Translations under genes and position numbers: made by a program
The notes under the pieces: generated by a model
What the model saw: only the letters and a program-made list of their open reading frames with translations
Database searches by the model: none
What the model was told of the DNA's origin: nothing
DNA from: Granulicatella adiacens
GTDB taxonomy: Bacteria > Bacillota > Bacilli > Lactobacillales > Aerococcaceae
Length of the DNA: 26,456 nt
Assembly: GCA_018364485.1 (NCBI GenBank)
Contig: JAGZLX010000020.1
Span: forward strand, 1-26,456
Direction: 5' to 3'
Part shown: positions 1 to 8,248 of the stretch, one piece after another
Position numbering within the stretch: position 1 is the stretch's first letter
Layout of the letters: every line of letters starts with the position of its first letter

Positions 1-323
1 GCTAAAGCTTTTACACGTCCATGGTATAAGTATCCACCACGGTCAAAGACTACTTCTTTAATATTTTTTTCAAGTCCGCGTTCTGCAATTAATTTACCTA
101 CAGCAGAAGCTTCCTCAGTTTTTGTTCCGTTTTCTACATTAGTATCTAAAGTAGAGGCACTTGCTAGCGTCACACCCGCTACGTCATCAATTAATTGAGC
201 GTAGATGTTTTTGTTAGAACGAAAAACGTTCAAGCGTGGGCACTCAGCAGTACCAGAGATTTTACGACGAACACGTGCGTGACGAGTTTGACGCACTTTA
301 TTTTTGTCTGGTTTTGTAATCAC
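1..323 (-). CDS. rplR: 50S ribosomal protein L18 (partial, C-terminus beyond window edge)
   Basis: L18 binds 5S rRNA and helps place it on the large subunit. 107 complete codons are visible; the family is usually about 118-120 residues, so roughly 11 are missing beyond position 1. The visible end reads VVFDRGGYLYHGRVKAL, the typical L18 C-terminal region, and the basic N-terminus RQTRHARVRRKISGT is also characteristic. The start is a GTG (MITKPDKNK) preceded by an AGAGGTG ribosome binding site. No ATG is better placed. It follows rplF by 66 bases, the usual spc operon order. Confidence 0.95.
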   Translation of the reverse strand, partial: MITKPDKNKVRQTRHARVRRKISGTAECPRLNVFRSNKNIYAQLIDDVAGVTLASASTLDTNVENGTKTEEASAVGKLIAERGLEKNIKEVVFDRGGYLYHGRVKAL

Positions 324-389
324 AATTTTCACCTCTTATTAATTAATCATGCTGCGATAAGCGCAACAAAAGGTAAATAATCACTAAAA

Positions 390-926
390 TTATTTACCTG
401 TTTTACCTTCTTTACGACGTACAAATTCATCAACGTAACGAATTCCTTTACCTTTATAAGGTTCTGGAGGACGTACGCCACGAATGTTAGCAGCTAATTC
501 GCCAACTTTTTGTTTGTCATAACCCTTAACGATTACTTTTGTATTAGAAGGAACTTCGATTTCTACTCCTTCTTCTGGAGTGAACTCCACTGGATGAGAA
601 TATCCAACGTTTAATACAAGTTTTTTACCTTGTAATTGAGCACGATACCCAACCCCGATTAATTCCAATTCTTTTTGGAATCCTTCAGTAACACCAACTA
701 CCATGTTGTTGAAAACTGCGCGAGTTGTTCCGTGGATTGTTTTGTTTTCTTTTGAATCATCTGGACGAGTGAATACTACTTCACCTTCGCGTTGTTCTAA
801 AGAAATGTTTTGGTTAAATGTATAACTTAATTCACCTTTAGGACCTTTAACTGTTACTGTATGGTCCTTAACGTCTACTGTTACTCCAGCAGGAATAACG
901 ACTGGTTTATTACCGATACGGCTCAC
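390..926 (-). CDS. rplF: 50S ribosomal protein L6
   Basis: L6 is a large-subunit protein that binds 23S rRNA near the sarcin-ricin loop, close to where elongation factors dock. The protein has 178 residues, a normal length. The N-terminus MSRIGNKPVVIPAGV and the C-terminal signature PEPYKGKGIRY (about residues 154-164) are diagnostic. The start follows an AAGGAGG-type site. It sits between rpsH (26-base gap) and rplR, as in other Firmicutes spc operons, and has no own promoter that I can see. Confidence 0.98.
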   Translation of the reverse strand: MSRIGNKPVVIPAGVTVDVKDHTVTVKGPKGELSYTFNQNISLEQREGEVVFTRPDDSKENKTIHGTTRAVFNNMVVGVTEGFQKELELIGVGYRAQLQGKKLVLNVGYSHPVEFTPEEGVEIEVPSNTKVIVKGYDKQKVGELAANIRGVRPPEPYKGKGIRYVDEFVRRKEGKTGK

Positions 927-952
927 TTGGCTGCACCTCCTTGTTTTCTAGA

Positions 953-1351
953 TTACCAAACGTATGCTAGAATTTCTCCACCTACGTTTTTAGCTCTTGC
1001 TTCTTTGTCTGTAATAACACCTTCAGATGTTGATACAATAGCGATTCCTAAACCGTTTAACACTTTAGGAACTTCACCTGTTTTAGCATAAACACGTAAA
1101 CCAGGTTTAGAAATACGTTTCAATCCTGTAATTACACGTTCGTTATTTTTTCCATATTTCAAGAACACTTTCATGATGCCTTGTTTACCATCTTCTTCAA
1201 CTGAGAAGTCTTTGATGAATCCTTCAGATTTTAAGATGTTTGCAATAGCAACTTTCATGTTTGATGACGGAACTTCTAGTGATTCGTGACGAACCATGTT
1301 CGCGTTACGAATACGAGTTAAGAAATCCGCGATTGGATCTGTCATAACCAT
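953..1351 (-). CDS. rpsH: 30S ribosomal protein S8
   Basis: S8 binds the central domain of 16S rRNA early in 30S assembly. In E. coli it is also the feedback regulator of the spc operon; whether that holds here cannot be read from the sequence. The protein has 132 residues, starts MVMTDPIADFLTRIRNAN and ends GGEILAYVW, both typical. An AAAGGAGGT site lies 9 bases before the first ATG. A second ATG two codons later is possible, but the longer form matches Bacillus S8. Neighbours are rpsN and rplF. Confidence 0.98.
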   Translation of the reverse strand: MVMTDPIADFLTRIRNANMVRHESLEVPSSNMKVAIANILKSEGFIKDFSVEEDGKQGIMKVFLKYGKNNERVITGLKRISKPGLRVYAKTGEVPKVLNGLGIAIVSTSEGVITDKEARAKNVGGEILAYVW

Positions 1352-1383
1352 TAATGAGTACCTCCTTTATCAAGTAGTAATGA

Positions 1384-1569
1384 TTACCAACTTGCTTTCT
1401 TCATTCCTGGGATTTGCCCTTTATAGGCAAGCTCACGTAAACAAATACGGCAAAGTTTGAATTTACGATAAACTGAATGTGGTCGACCACAACGTTCACA
1501 ACGAGTATATTCTTGAGTTGAATATTTTTTTGGACGTTTGTTCTTTGCGATCATTGATTTTTTAGCCAA
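1384..1569 (-). CDS. rpsN: 30S ribosomal protein S14, zinc-binding (short) type
   Basis: S14 lies in the 30S head. This is the 61-residue C+ form with an intact zinc ribbon: Cys24-x2-Cys27 and Cys40-x2-Cys43 (TRCERCGRP and KLCRICLRE). Firmicutes usually keep this form in the spc operon and may carry a longer zinc-free paralogue elsewhere, used when zinc is scarce. Any such paralogue would be outside this window. It lies between rplE (27-base gap) and rpsH. Confidence 0.97.
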   Translation of the reverse strand: MAKKSMIAKNKRPKKYSTQEYTRCERCGRPHSVYRKFKLCRICLRELAYKGQIPGMKKASW

Positions 1570-1596
1570 ACTACTCGCCTCCTGTGAGTTTTATTT

Positions 1597-2136
1597 TTAT
1601 TTTTGGAAAGGCATTCCAAGTTGAGTTAATAATTCTTTTGCTTCTTCGTCTGTATTAGCTGTTGTTACGATAACAATATCCATACCACGAACTTTGTCTA
1701 CGCGATCGTAGTCAATTTCTGGGAAGATTAATTGTTCTTTAACACCTAATGTGTAGTTACCGCGTCCATCAAAAGATTTTTTAGAAATCCCACGGAAGTC
1801 ACGTACACGAGGTAATGAAACTGTTACTAACTTGTCTAAGAAGTCATACATACGTTCACCACGTAGAGTAACTTTAGTTCCGATTGGCATACCTTCACGT
1901 AAACGGAAACCAGCGATTGATTTCTTCGCAGTTGTTACAACTGGTTTTTGACCAGAGATTAATGTTAACTCTTCAACTGCTTTCTCTAAGTTTTTAGCGT
2001 TAGATGTTGCATCACCAACACCCATATTAATAACGATTTTTTCTACTTTTGGTACTTCCATAATTGATTTGTAGTTAAATTTCTCAACTAATGAAGGTAC
2101 TACTTCGTTTTTGTATTTTGCATTTAAGCGATTCAT
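1597..2136 (-). CDS. rplE: 50S ribosomal protein L5
   Basis: L5 binds 5S rRNA and contacts P-site tRNA and the intersubunit bridge with the 30S head. The protein has 179 residues, the standard bacterial length. Recognisable segments are KIVINMGVGDA, SGQKPVVTTAKKSIAGF and VKEQLIFPEIDYD. A good AAGGAGG site precedes the ATG. It lies between rplX and rpsN in the conserved spc order, with no sign of an internal promoter. Confidence 0.98.
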   Translation of the reverse strand: MNRLNAKYKNEVVPSLVEKFNYKSIMEVPKVEKIVINMGVGDATSNAKNLEKAVEELTLISGQKPVVTTAKKSIAGFRLREGMPIGTKVTLRGERMYDFLDKLVTVSLPRVRDFRGISKKSFDGRGNYTLGVKEQLIFPEIDYDRVDKVRGMDIVIVTTANTDEEAKELLTQLGMPFQK

Positions 2137-2168
2137 GCAGGATGGTCCTCCTTCCTCAAATTACTGAA

Positions 2169-2471
2169 TTATGCTTTGTTACGACCTTTAGGTACGCGTA
2201 CCTTTTCACCGTTTTCTACTTTAAAGCCTGTACGAGTTGCTTTACCTGTAGTTGGGTCTACGAACATTACGTTTGAAACATGAATTGGAGCTTCCACTTC
2301 AACGATTCCCCCTGTTTGGTTCGCTTGAGATGGTTTTTGATGTTTCTTAACAATGTTAACACCTTCAACGACTACACGGTCTTTTTTAGGAAAGCTCTTT
2401 AAGATTTTTCCTTCTTTACCTTTGTCTTTACCTGAGATTACTTTTACGATATCACCAGTTTTTACGTGCAT
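2169..2471 (-). CDS. rplX: 50S ribosomal protein L24
   Basis: L24 starts large-subunit assembly by binding the 5' end of 23S rRNA and lies near the exit tunnel. The protein has 100 residues. A KOW motif covers about residues 4-23 (KTGDIVKVISGKDKGKEGKI). EAPIHVSNVMFVDPTTGKATR is the typical middle region. A GGAGGTG site precedes the ATG. It lies between rplN (30-base gap) and rplE. Confidence 0.97.
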   Translation of the reverse strand: MHVKTGDIVKVISGKDKGKEGKILKSFPKKDRVVVEGVNIVKKHQKPSQANQTGGIVEVEAPIHVSNVMFVDPTTGKATRTGFKVENGEKVRVPKGRNKA

Positions 2472-2501
2472 GTGTTACACCTCCTTCGATTTTGATGAGA
2501 A

Positions 2502-2870
2502 TTATAATACTTCTGGAGCTAATGAAACGATCTTCATGTAGTTGTTGTCACGTAATTCACGTGCAACTGGTCCAAAGATACGTGTTCCACGAGGGCTCTT
2601 GTCATCACGAATGATTACACATGCATTTTCGTCGAACTTAATGTATGAACCGTCTTTACGACGTGCACCTGATTTAGTACGAACGATTACAGCTTTAACG
2701 ACATCCCCTTTTTTAACAACTCCACCTGGTGTTGCTTGTTTAACGGATGCAACGATTACGTCACCGATATTAGCTGTTTTGCGGCCAGATCCGCCTAGAA
2801 CTCTAATTGTTAACACTTCACGAGCGCCTGAGTTGTCAGCCACTTTTAGTCGAGTTTCTGTTTGAATCAC
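2502..2870 (-). CDS. rplN: 50S ribosomal protein L14
   Basis: L14 forms an intersubunit bridge with the 30S subunit and is the known docking site of the silencing factor RsfS. The protein has 122 residues, the family norm. It starts MIQTETRLKVADNSGAREV and contains the L14 signature region GGSGRKTANIGDVIVASVK. It follows rpsQ by 38 bases and precedes rplX. Confidence 0.98.
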   Translation of the reverse strand: MIQTETRLKVADNSGAREVLTIRVLGGSGRKTANIGDVIVASVKQATPGGVVKKGDVVKAVIVRTKSGARRKDGSYIKFDENACVIIRDDKSPRGTRIFGPVARELRDNNYMKIVSLAPEVL

Positions 2871-2908
2871 TATTGGTTCCTCCTTTCAAATGTATACACA
2901 ATTTGAAA

Positions 2909-3175
2909 TTAAATAATTACTGCTTCTTCAACAATTTCAACTAAGCGGAAACGTTTTGTTTTTGACAATGGACGAGTTTCCATAATCTTAACAATGTCCC
3001 CAACTTTTGCTGAGTTATTTTCATCATGAGCTACAAATTTTTTCGTATATTTAACACGTTTACCGTAAGTTGAGTGACGTTTGTAAGTTTCGATTGCAAC
3101 TACTAACGTTTTGTCCATCTTATCTGAAACAACGCGTCCTTGATATACTTTACGTTGGTTACGTTCTACAGTCAT
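2909..3175 (-). CDS. rpsQ: 30S ribosomal protein S17
   Basis: S17 is a primary 16S rRNA binding protein of the 30S body. With the start chosen here it has 88 residues beginning MTVERNQRKVYQGRVVSDKMDKT, the normal length. An ATG two codons upstream (position 3181) is only 2 bases from the AGGAGG site, whereas this ATG is 8 bases away, so the shorter form is preferred. The S17 signature region is visible as VGDIVKIMETRPLSKTKRFRL. It lies between rpmC and rplN. Confidence 0.95.
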   Translation of the reverse strand: MTVERNQRKVYQGRVVSDKMDKTLVVAIETYKRHSTYGKRVKYTKKFVAHDENNSAKVGDIVKIMETRPLSKTKRFRLVEIVEEAVII

Positions 3176-3199
3176 GTTCATTGCCTCCTTTGCTGATGA

Positions 3200-3406
3200 T
3201 TATTTTTGCAATTCTTCTTGACGCAATGCAGTCTTGATACGCGCAATTTGTTTACGTACTTCACGAATGCGTGCTGTACCTTCTAATTGCCCTGTAGCAA
3301 GTTGGAATCGTAAGTTGAATAGTTCTTGTTTTAATTCATTTTCTTTTTCAACAAGTTCAGCAGTGGATAACCCTTTAAGTTCTTTCTTAAGTTCATTAAC
3401 CTTCAT
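3200..3406 (-). CDS. rpmC: 50S ribosomal protein L29
   Basis: L29 is a small two-helix protein at the mouth of the polypeptide exit tunnel, near the docking site for trigger factor and SRP. The form chosen has 68 residues, starting MKVNELKKELKGLSTAEL. A frame start five codons upstream (MVVNR...) lies inside the purine-rich GGTGGTGAATCG stretch that serves as the ribosome binding site, so the internal ATG is preferred. Its start overlaps the end of rplP by 11 bases, which suggests translational coupling. Confidence 0.94.
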   Translation of the reverse strand: MKVNELKKELKGLSTAELVEKENELKQELFNLRFQLATGQLEGTARIREVRKQIARIKTALRQEELQK

Positions 3407-3830
3407 TCGATTCACCACCATTTTCTTCGCGTTTCACAAATTTTGTTTTAACTGGCAATTTGTGTGATGCCAAACGTAAAGCTTCGCGTGCTACTTCTTC
3501 TGATACGCCAGCGATTTCAAACATCACTTTACCGCGTTTAACTGGTGCAACCCATCCTTCAGGTGCCCCTTTACCAGAACCCATACGAACCCCGATAGCT
3601 TTAGCTGTGTATGATTTGTGAGGGAAAATTTTAATCCATACTTTCCCACCACGTTTCATGTAACGTGTCATAGCGATACGTGCTGCTTCGATTTGACGGT
3701 TTGTAATCCAGTGAGATTCTGTTGCTTGTAAACCGTATGTACCGAATACTACTTCTTTACCACCTTTAGCTTCCCCGCGCATTTTTCCACGGAACTCACG
3801 ACGGTGTTTTACACGTTTAGGTACTAACAT
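3396..3830 (-). CDS. rplP: 50S ribosomal protein L16
   Basis: L16 sits near the A-site tRNA elbow and is needed for peptidyl-transferase centre function. The protein has 144 residues. It starts MLVPKRVKHRREFRGKMRGEA and contains MGSGKGAPEGWVAPVKRGKV, the L16 signature. The acidic tail REENGGESNEG is the part that overlaps rpmC. It begins 2 bases after rpsC ends. Confidence 0.98.
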   Translation of the reverse strand: MLVPKRVKHRREFRGKMRGEAKGGKEVVFGTYGLQATESHWITNRQIEAARIAMTRYMKRGGKVWIKIFPHKSYTAKAIGVRMGSGKGAPEGWVAPVKRGKVMFEIAGVSEEVAREALRLASHKLPVKTKFVKREENGGESNEG

Positions 3831-3832
3831 GA

Positions 3833-4495
3833 TTATTTCCCTCCTTTCTCAGAGTTTTTGTTCTTTCTTGTTGGTAATACTTCATCGCGGTAAATCCAAA
3901 CTTTAACACCTAGTTTACCGTATGTTGTATCTGCTTCTTCCCATGCGTAGTCAATGTCCGCACGTAATGTATGCAATGGAACTGTTCCTTCTGAATAGCT
4001 TTCAGAACGAGCGATATCGGCACCGTTTAAACGACCTGATACCATTGTTTTGATTCCTTTAGCACCAGCGCGCATTGTACGTTGGATAGCTTGTTTTTGT
4101 GCACGACGGAAAGCGATACGACGTTCTAAGTCGCGAGCGATTCCTTCAGCAACCAATTTAGCATCTAAATCAGGTTTTTTGATTTCAACAATGTTGATGT
4201 GAACTCGTTTACCTGTTAGTTTGTTTAAGTTTGTACGTAATTTATCTACTTCAGATCCACCTTTACCAATTACCATACCTGGTTTAGCTGTGTGGATTGA
4301 AACATTAACACGATTAGCAGCACGTTCAATTTCAATTGTTGAAACGCTAGCTTCGTTTAATTGTTTACGGATATAATCACGGATTTTTAAATCTTCATGT
4401 AAGAATTCTGCGAAATCTTTTTCTGCGTACCATTTTGAATCCCAGTCACGGATGATTCCGACACGCATTCCTAATGGATGAATTTTTTGACCCAC
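3833..4495 (-). CDS. rpsC: 30S ribosomal protein S3
   Basis: S3 lines the mRNA entry tunnel of the 30S head and contributes to helicase activity on incoming mRNA. The protein has 220 residues. It starts MGQKIHPLGMRVGIIRDWDSKW. A type II KH domain with its GKGG loop at residues 77-80 is present, followed by the S3 C-terminal domain (SGRLNGADIARSESYSEG). It is packed tightly: 3 bases from rplV and 2 bases from rplP. Confidence 0.98.
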   Translation of the reverse strand: MGQKIHPLGMRVGIIRDWDSKWYAEKDFAEFLHEDLKIRDYIRKQLNEASVSTIEIERAANRVNVSIHTAKPGMVIGKGGSEVDKLRTNLNKLTGKRVHINIVEIKKPDLDAKLVAEGIARDLERRIAFRRAQKQAIQRTMRAGAKGIKTMVSGRLNGADIARSESYSEGTVPLHTLRADIDYAWEEADTTYGKLGVKVWIYRDEVLPTRKNKNSEKGGK

Positions 4496-4498
4496 TGA

Positions 4499-4855
4499 TT
4501 ATCCCTCCTTCTTCTCTGATACCACTACAGTGATGTGGCTTGTGCGTTTTAAGATTTGTGAAGCTGAACCTTTAGCACGTGGACGGAAACGTTTCATAGT
4601 TGGTCCTTCGTTCACGTAAGCTTCACTTACATATAAGTTTTCAACATCTAAGTCGAAATTGTGTTCAGCGTTAGCAATTGCAGACATTAAAACTTTTTCT
4701 ACGATTGGTGATGCAGAACGTGGTGTAAATTTCAAGATTGAAATTGCGTCACCGATTTTTTTACCTCTAATTAGATCGACAACAAGACGAGCTTTACGAG
4801 GTGCAATACGAACTGTTTTAGCAACTGCTTTTGCAGATGTGATTTGTTCTGACAT
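4499..4855 (-). CDS. rplV: 50S ribosomal protein L22
   Basis: L22 sends a long beta-hairpin into the exit tunnel. Changes in that hairpin are a known route to macrolide resistance. The protein has 118 residues. The hairpin region GPTMKRFRPRAKGSASQILKR looks intact, without obvious insertion or deletion by eye. It lies between rpsS (19-base gap) and rpsC. Confidence 0.97.
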   Translation of the reverse strand: MSEQITSAKAVAKTVRIAPRKARLVVDLIRGKKIGDAISILKFTPRSASPIVEKVLMSAIANAEHNFDLDVENLYVSEAYVNEGPTMKRFRPRAKGSASQILKRTSHITVVVSEKKEG

Positions 4856-4874
4856 TTTTCAAGTCCTCCCCTCG

Positions 4875-5156
4875 TTATTTGCGTTTAGATTTCTTATCGT
4901 CATTCACGTGACCACGGTAAGTTCTTGTTGGTGCGAATTCACCTAATTTGTGACCTACCATGTCTTCTTGAATATATACTGGAACATGTTTTCTGCCGTC
5001 ATATACAGCAATTGTTTGTCCAACAAAGTTTGGGAAAATTGTTGAACGACGTGACCAAGTTTTGATCACAACTTTTTTGTCGCTACCTTGAGCAGCTTCA
5101 ACCTTTTTCATCAAATGATCATCGACGAAAGGTCCTTTTTTCAAACTACGACCCAT
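4875..5156 (-). CDS. rpsS: 30S ribosomal protein S19
   Basis: S19 is in the 30S head with S13 and takes part in an intersubunit bridge. The protein has 93 residues. It starts MGRSLKKGPFVDDHLMKKV and carries the S19 signature VYDGRKHVPVYIQEDMVGHKLGEFAPTRT. The basic tail KKSKRK is typical. It lies between rplB (54-base gap) and rplV. Confidence 0.98.
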   Translation of the reverse strand: MGRSLKKGPFVDDHLMKKVEAAQGSDKKVVIKTWSRRSTIFPNFVGQTIAVYDGRKHVPVYIQEDMVGHKLGEFAPTRTYRGHVNDDKKSKRK

Positions 5157-5210
5157 TACGGAAATCCTCCTTCCAGAATTTTAATAGAATCAGATTTGCT
5201 ATCTAGTTAA

Positions 5211-6041
5211 TTATTTTTTACGACCACGAACAATAAGCTTGTTAGAACGAGCTTTCTTGCTACGAGTTTTGTATCCAAGAGCTGGTTTACCCCATGGAGA
5301 TACAGGTGTTGGACGTCCGATAGGAGCGCGACCTTCACCACCACCGTGTGGGTGATCGTTAGGGTTCATTACAGAACCACGAACTGTTGGGCGTTTACGT
5401 TTCCAACGAGAACGTCCTGCTTTACCGAAGTTAATTAATTCGTGTTGTTCGTTACCAACAGTACCGATTGTTGCACGGCAAGTTGAAAGAATCATACGAA
5501 CTTCACCTGAGTTCAAACGAACTAAAGTGTATTTACCTTCTTGACCAAGTACTTGTGCACTTGTACCAGCTGAACGAACTAATTGTCCGCCTTTACCTGG
5601 TTTTGTTTCAATATTGTGGATTACAGTACCAACTGGGATGTTTGCTAATGGTAAAGCATTACCTACTTTAATATCAGCATGTTCTCCTGATTCGATACGT
5701 TGTCCTACTTGTAAACCTTTTGGAGCAATGATATATGCTTTAACACCATCTACATAGTGAATTAATGCAATGTTTGCTGTACGGTTTGGATCGTACTCGA
5801 TTGAGTGAACTACACCTTCAACGTTATCTTTGTTACGTTTGAAGTCGATCACACGGTAAGCACGTTTGTGTCCGCCACCTTGGTGACGTACAGTGATTTT
5901 ACCTTGGCTGTTACGACCAGCGTTATTTTTTGATGATTCCAACAAAGTTTTTTCTGGTGTTGACTTTGTGATTTCGCTGAAGTCATAACCTGTCATATTA
6001 CGACGGCCGTTTGAGGTTGGATTATATTTTTTAATCGCCAC
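5211..6041 (-). CDS. rplB: 50S ribosomal protein L2
   Basis: L2 is a primary 23S rRNA binder needed for subunit association and the peptidyl-transferase centre. The protein has 276 residues, the family norm. MAIKKYNPTSNGRRNMT opens it. The C-terminal segment MNPNDHPHGGGEGRAPIGR carries the highly conserved histidine near the catalytic centre. It lies between rplW (44-base gap) and rpsS. Confidence 0.98.
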   Translation of the reverse strand: MAIKKYNPTSNGRRNMTGYDFSEITKSTPEKTLLESSKNNAGRNSQGKITVRHQGGGHKRAYRVIDFKRNKDNVEGVVHSIEYDPNRTANIALIHYVDGVKAYIIAPKGLQVGQRIESGEHADIKVGNALPLANIPVGTVIHNIETKPGKGGQLVRSAGTSAQVLGQEGKYTLVRLNSGEVRMILSTCRATIGTVGNEQHELINFGKAGRSRWKRKRPTVRGSVMNPNDHPHGGGEGRAPIGRPTPVSPWGKPALGYKTRSKKARSNKLIVRGRKK

Positions 6042-6085
6042 GTCTATTTCCTCCTATTATTATAGTAGTTTTTTCTTTCTGAAGA

Positions 6086-6376
6086 TTAAGCTTCTTCAGC
6101 GAATAATTGAATATCTTTTGAATCTTTTGTAAGCTTCACAATTGCTTTACGACGTTTGTTAGTGTAACCACCGTAGCGGCCAACACGTTTGAATTTAGCA
6201 CGTACATTTAAGATGTTAACTTTTTCAACTTTAACACCAAAAATTTCTTCTACGGCTTGACGTACTTGAATTTTGTTAGCACGTACATCAACTTCAAAAG
6301 TGTATTTCTTTTCGTCAGTAGCAAGCATTGAAGCTTCAGTAATGATAGGGCGTTTGATTACGTCACGTGCATCCAT
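6086..6376 (-). CDS. rplW: 50S ribosomal protein L23
   Basis: L23 sits at the tunnel exit and is the main docking point for trigger factor and SRP. The protein has 96 residues. It starts MDARDVIKRPIITEASML and contains the signature NKIQVRQAVEEIFGVKVEKVN. The ATG shares one base with the rplD stop codon (TAATG), a strong sign of coupled translation. Confidence 0.97.
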   Translation of the reverse strand: MDARDVIKRPIITEASMLATDEKKYTFEVDVRANKIQVRQAVEEIFGVKVEKVNILNVRAKFKRVGRYGGYTNKRRKAIVKLTKDSKDIQLFAEEA

Positions 6377-6999
6377 TATTGAAGTCCCTCCTCTACTTTA
6401 GAAAGAGCTGCTTTTGTGAATAATAATTTGTCGTTGTTTACAACGTCTAATACAGTAACATCTGTTTCGTCAACGATTGTTACGTTTGGAATGTTACGAG
6501 CTGCTAATAATGCGAAATCGTTTGAAGATTCTACAACTACTAACACTTTTGTATCAACGTTTAAGTTAGACAATACTTGTGCAAACTCTTTTGTTTTTGG
6601 TGCGTCAAATTGTAATGCTTCCACTACAACAAGCTTGTTATCCAATACTTTTTGTGATAATACTGATTTAATCGCTAAGCGACGTACTTTTTTAGGTAAT
6701 TTGTAACTATATGAACGAGGTGTTGGTCCGAATACAATACCTCCGCCACGCCATTGTGGTGAACGGATTGATCCTTGACGAGCACGACCAGTTCCTTTTT
6801 GGCGCCATGGTTTACGGCCGCCTCCGCTTACTGCACTACGGTTTTTAACAGCGTGTGTCCCTTGACGTAATGAAGCGCGTTGCATGATTACTGCGTCGAA
6901 TACTACATTTTCGTTTGGTTCAATTCCGAAGATTTCTGAGTTTAATTCGATTTCTCCGTTTGTTGTTCCATCTTGTTTAAATAATGTAACTTTTGTCAT
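6376..6999 (-). CDS. rplD: 50S ribosomal protein L4
   Basis: L4 binds domain I of 23S rRNA and sends a long loop into the exit tunnel. The protein has 207 residues. The loop region (SGGGRKPWRQKGTGRARQGS and the residues that follow) is complete. In E. coli L4 is also the repressor of the S10 operon through its mRNA leader; the leader here is long enough to hold structure, but no homologous L4 site can be recognised by eye. It lies 25 bases after rplC and overlaps rplW by one base. Confidence 0.97.
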   Translation of the reverse strand: MTKVTLFKQDGTTNGEIELNSEIFGIEPNENVVFDAVIMQRASLRQGTHAVKNRSAVSGGGRKPWRQKGTGRARQGSIRSPQWRGGGIVFGPTPRSYSYKLPKKVRRLAIKSVLSQKVLDNKLVVVEALQFDAPKTKEFAQVLSNLNVDTKVLVVVESSNDFALLAARNIPNVTIVDETDVTVLDVVNNDKLLFTKAALSKVEEGLQ

Positions 7000-7024
7000 T
7001 CTCTCGTTCCTCCTTCCCTATTTA

Positions 7025-7657
7025 TTATTTAGATTTAACTGCTGTTTTAATTTCTACTAATGATTTCTTAGATCCAGGTACGTTACCTTTGATTAAGATT
7101 ACATTGCGTTCTGCATCAACTTTCACTACTTCTAAGTTTTGAATAGTGATACGGTCGCCACCCATTTGTCCAGGTAATGCTTTACCTTTGAAAACGCGTG
7201 ATGGGAATGATGCTCCACCCATTGAACCAGGACGACGGTGGTAACGAGAACCGTGAGCCATTGGTCCGCGAGATTGTCCATGACGTTTGATAGCACCTTG
7301 GAAACCTTTCCCTTTAGATGTACCTGTTACGTCAACGATGTCTCCTGCTTTGAATACATCAACTGTAATTTCTTGTCCTACTTCGTACTCGCTAAGCTCG
7401 ACATTGTTGAATTCACGAATGAAGCGCTTAGGAGTAGCATTTGCTTTTGCTACATGACCTTTAGCAGGGCGATTTGATAAAACTTCACGTAAGTCGTCGA
7501 AACCTAATTGAACAGCTTCGTAACCGTCGTTTTCGATTGTTTTTAATTGAAGAACAACGTTTGGAGTTACTTCAACAACTGTTACAGGAATAAGTTCACC
7601 TGCTTCTGTAAAGTATTGAGTCATCCCTACTTTTTTGCCTAAGATTCCTTTGGTCAT
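7025..7657 (-). CDS. rplC: 50S ribosomal protein L3
   Basis: L3 is an early assembly protein whose extension reaches the peptidyl-transferase centre. The protein has 210 residues. It starts MTKGILGKKVGMTQYFTEAGEL and contains the L3 core GFQGAIKRHGQSRGPMAHGS and RYHRRPGSMG. A GGAGGTG site precedes the ATG. It follows rpsJ by 25 bases. Confidence 0.98.
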   Translation of the reverse strand: MTKGILGKKVGMTQYFTEAGELIPVTVVEVTPNVVLQLKTIENDGYEAVQLGFDDLREVLSNRPAKGHVAKANATPKRFIREFNNVELSEYEVGQEITVDVFKAGDIVDVTGTSKGKGFQGAIKRHGQSRGPMAHGSRYHRRPGSMGGASFPSRVFKGKALPGQMGGDRITIQNLEVVKVDAERNVILIKGNVPGSKKSLVEIKTAVKSK

Positions 7658-7682
7658 GGTTACACCTCCATTTTTCTATTTA

Positions 7683-7991
7683 TTATAATTTGATTTCGAT
7701 GTCAACGCCGCTTGGTAAATCAAGCTTCATTAAGGCATCAACAGTTTTTGGCGTTGGATTAACGATGTCGATCAAACGCTTGTGTGTACGCATTTCAAAT
7801 TGTTCGCGAGAATCTTTATATTTGTGAGTCGCACGAATAACTGTGTAAAGCGATCTTTCTGTTGGCAATGGAATTGGACCAGCTACGCTAGCACCAGTTC
7901 TTTTTGCTGTTTCTACGATTTTTTCCGCTGATTGATCAAGCGCACGGTGTTCGTAAGCTTTCAAACGGATACGGATTTTTTGTTTTGCCAT
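7683..7991 (-). CDS. rpsJ: 30S ribosomal protein S10
   Basis: S10 is in the 30S head; together with NusB it also forms the transcription antitermination adaptor NusE. The chosen start gives 102 residues, MAKQKIRIRLKAYEHRALDQSA, exactly the usual form, with a GGAGG site 7 bases upstream. The frame stays open for 10 more codons (from 8021), but that part is the ribosome binding region and is not expected to be translated. It is the first gene of the S10 operon. Confidence 0.98.
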   Translation of the reverse strand: MAKQKIRIRLKAYEHRALDQSAEKIVETAKRTGASVAGPIPLPTERSLYTVIRATHKYKDSREQFEMRTHKRLIDIVNPTPKTVDALMKLDLPSGVDIEIKL

Positions 7992-8162
7992 TGTCTTTCC
8001 TCCTTCGTCTAATGTTGTCATAAGACTAGCTCCACGCGAATTTCCGACTTAACCCTTTCGTGGCAAAGCGTCCGGGCGTGTCGCAACCTCTCGTTTCATA
8101 GCTCCCCTTCTTAAATTAAGAGGGGGTATGCTGCTTTAGAATTTACATTCCTCTGCGGCACT
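7992..8162 (-). promoter_or_regulatory. Untranslated leader of the S10 operon
   Basis: About 170 bases lie between the predicted transcription start and rpsJ. They contain a hairpin at 8104-8126 (11-base arms with one mismatch, CCCC facing GGGG at the base) and possible further pairing nearer rpsJ (for example CACGAA with TTCGCGTG). No uridine tract follows, so it is not a terminator. A feedback site for a ribosomal protein is plausible from the family's general behaviour, but I recognise no known leader motif. Confidence 0.4.
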
Positions 8163-8168
8163 TTTAAT

Positions 8169-8197
8169 AGTATACAAGATTCTCTTTTTGATTGCAA
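8169..8197 (-). promoter_or_regulatory. S10 operon promoter
   Basis: On the minus strand TTGCAA (8192-8197) and TATACT (8169-8174) are separated by exactly 17 bases, a good sigma-A promoter. Initiation should fall near 8162, giving a leader of about 170 bases before rpsJ. It lies downstream of the tuf terminator, so the S10 operon is probably not driven only from the str operon. Confidence 0.8.
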
Positions 8198-8232
8198 GTG
8201 AAAACCGTTGATTTAACAGCATTTATTTATGC

Positions 8233-8248
8233 ACACGCGCCCGCGTGT
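8233..8248. repeat. GC-rich perfect inverted repeat upstream of the S10 promoter
   Basis: ACACGCG, two bases, CGCGTGT: a 7-bp perfect dyad of nearly pure GC/alternating composition in AT-rich surroundings. It lies about 36 bases upstream of the S10 -35 box and 116 bases downstream of the tuf terminator. There is no uridine tract. A regulator-binding site or a small structural element are both possible. Confidence 0.5.

Noticed and set aside
7992..8021. Ten-residue extension of S10
   Set aside because: Not found in S10 proteins and covers the ribosome binding site.
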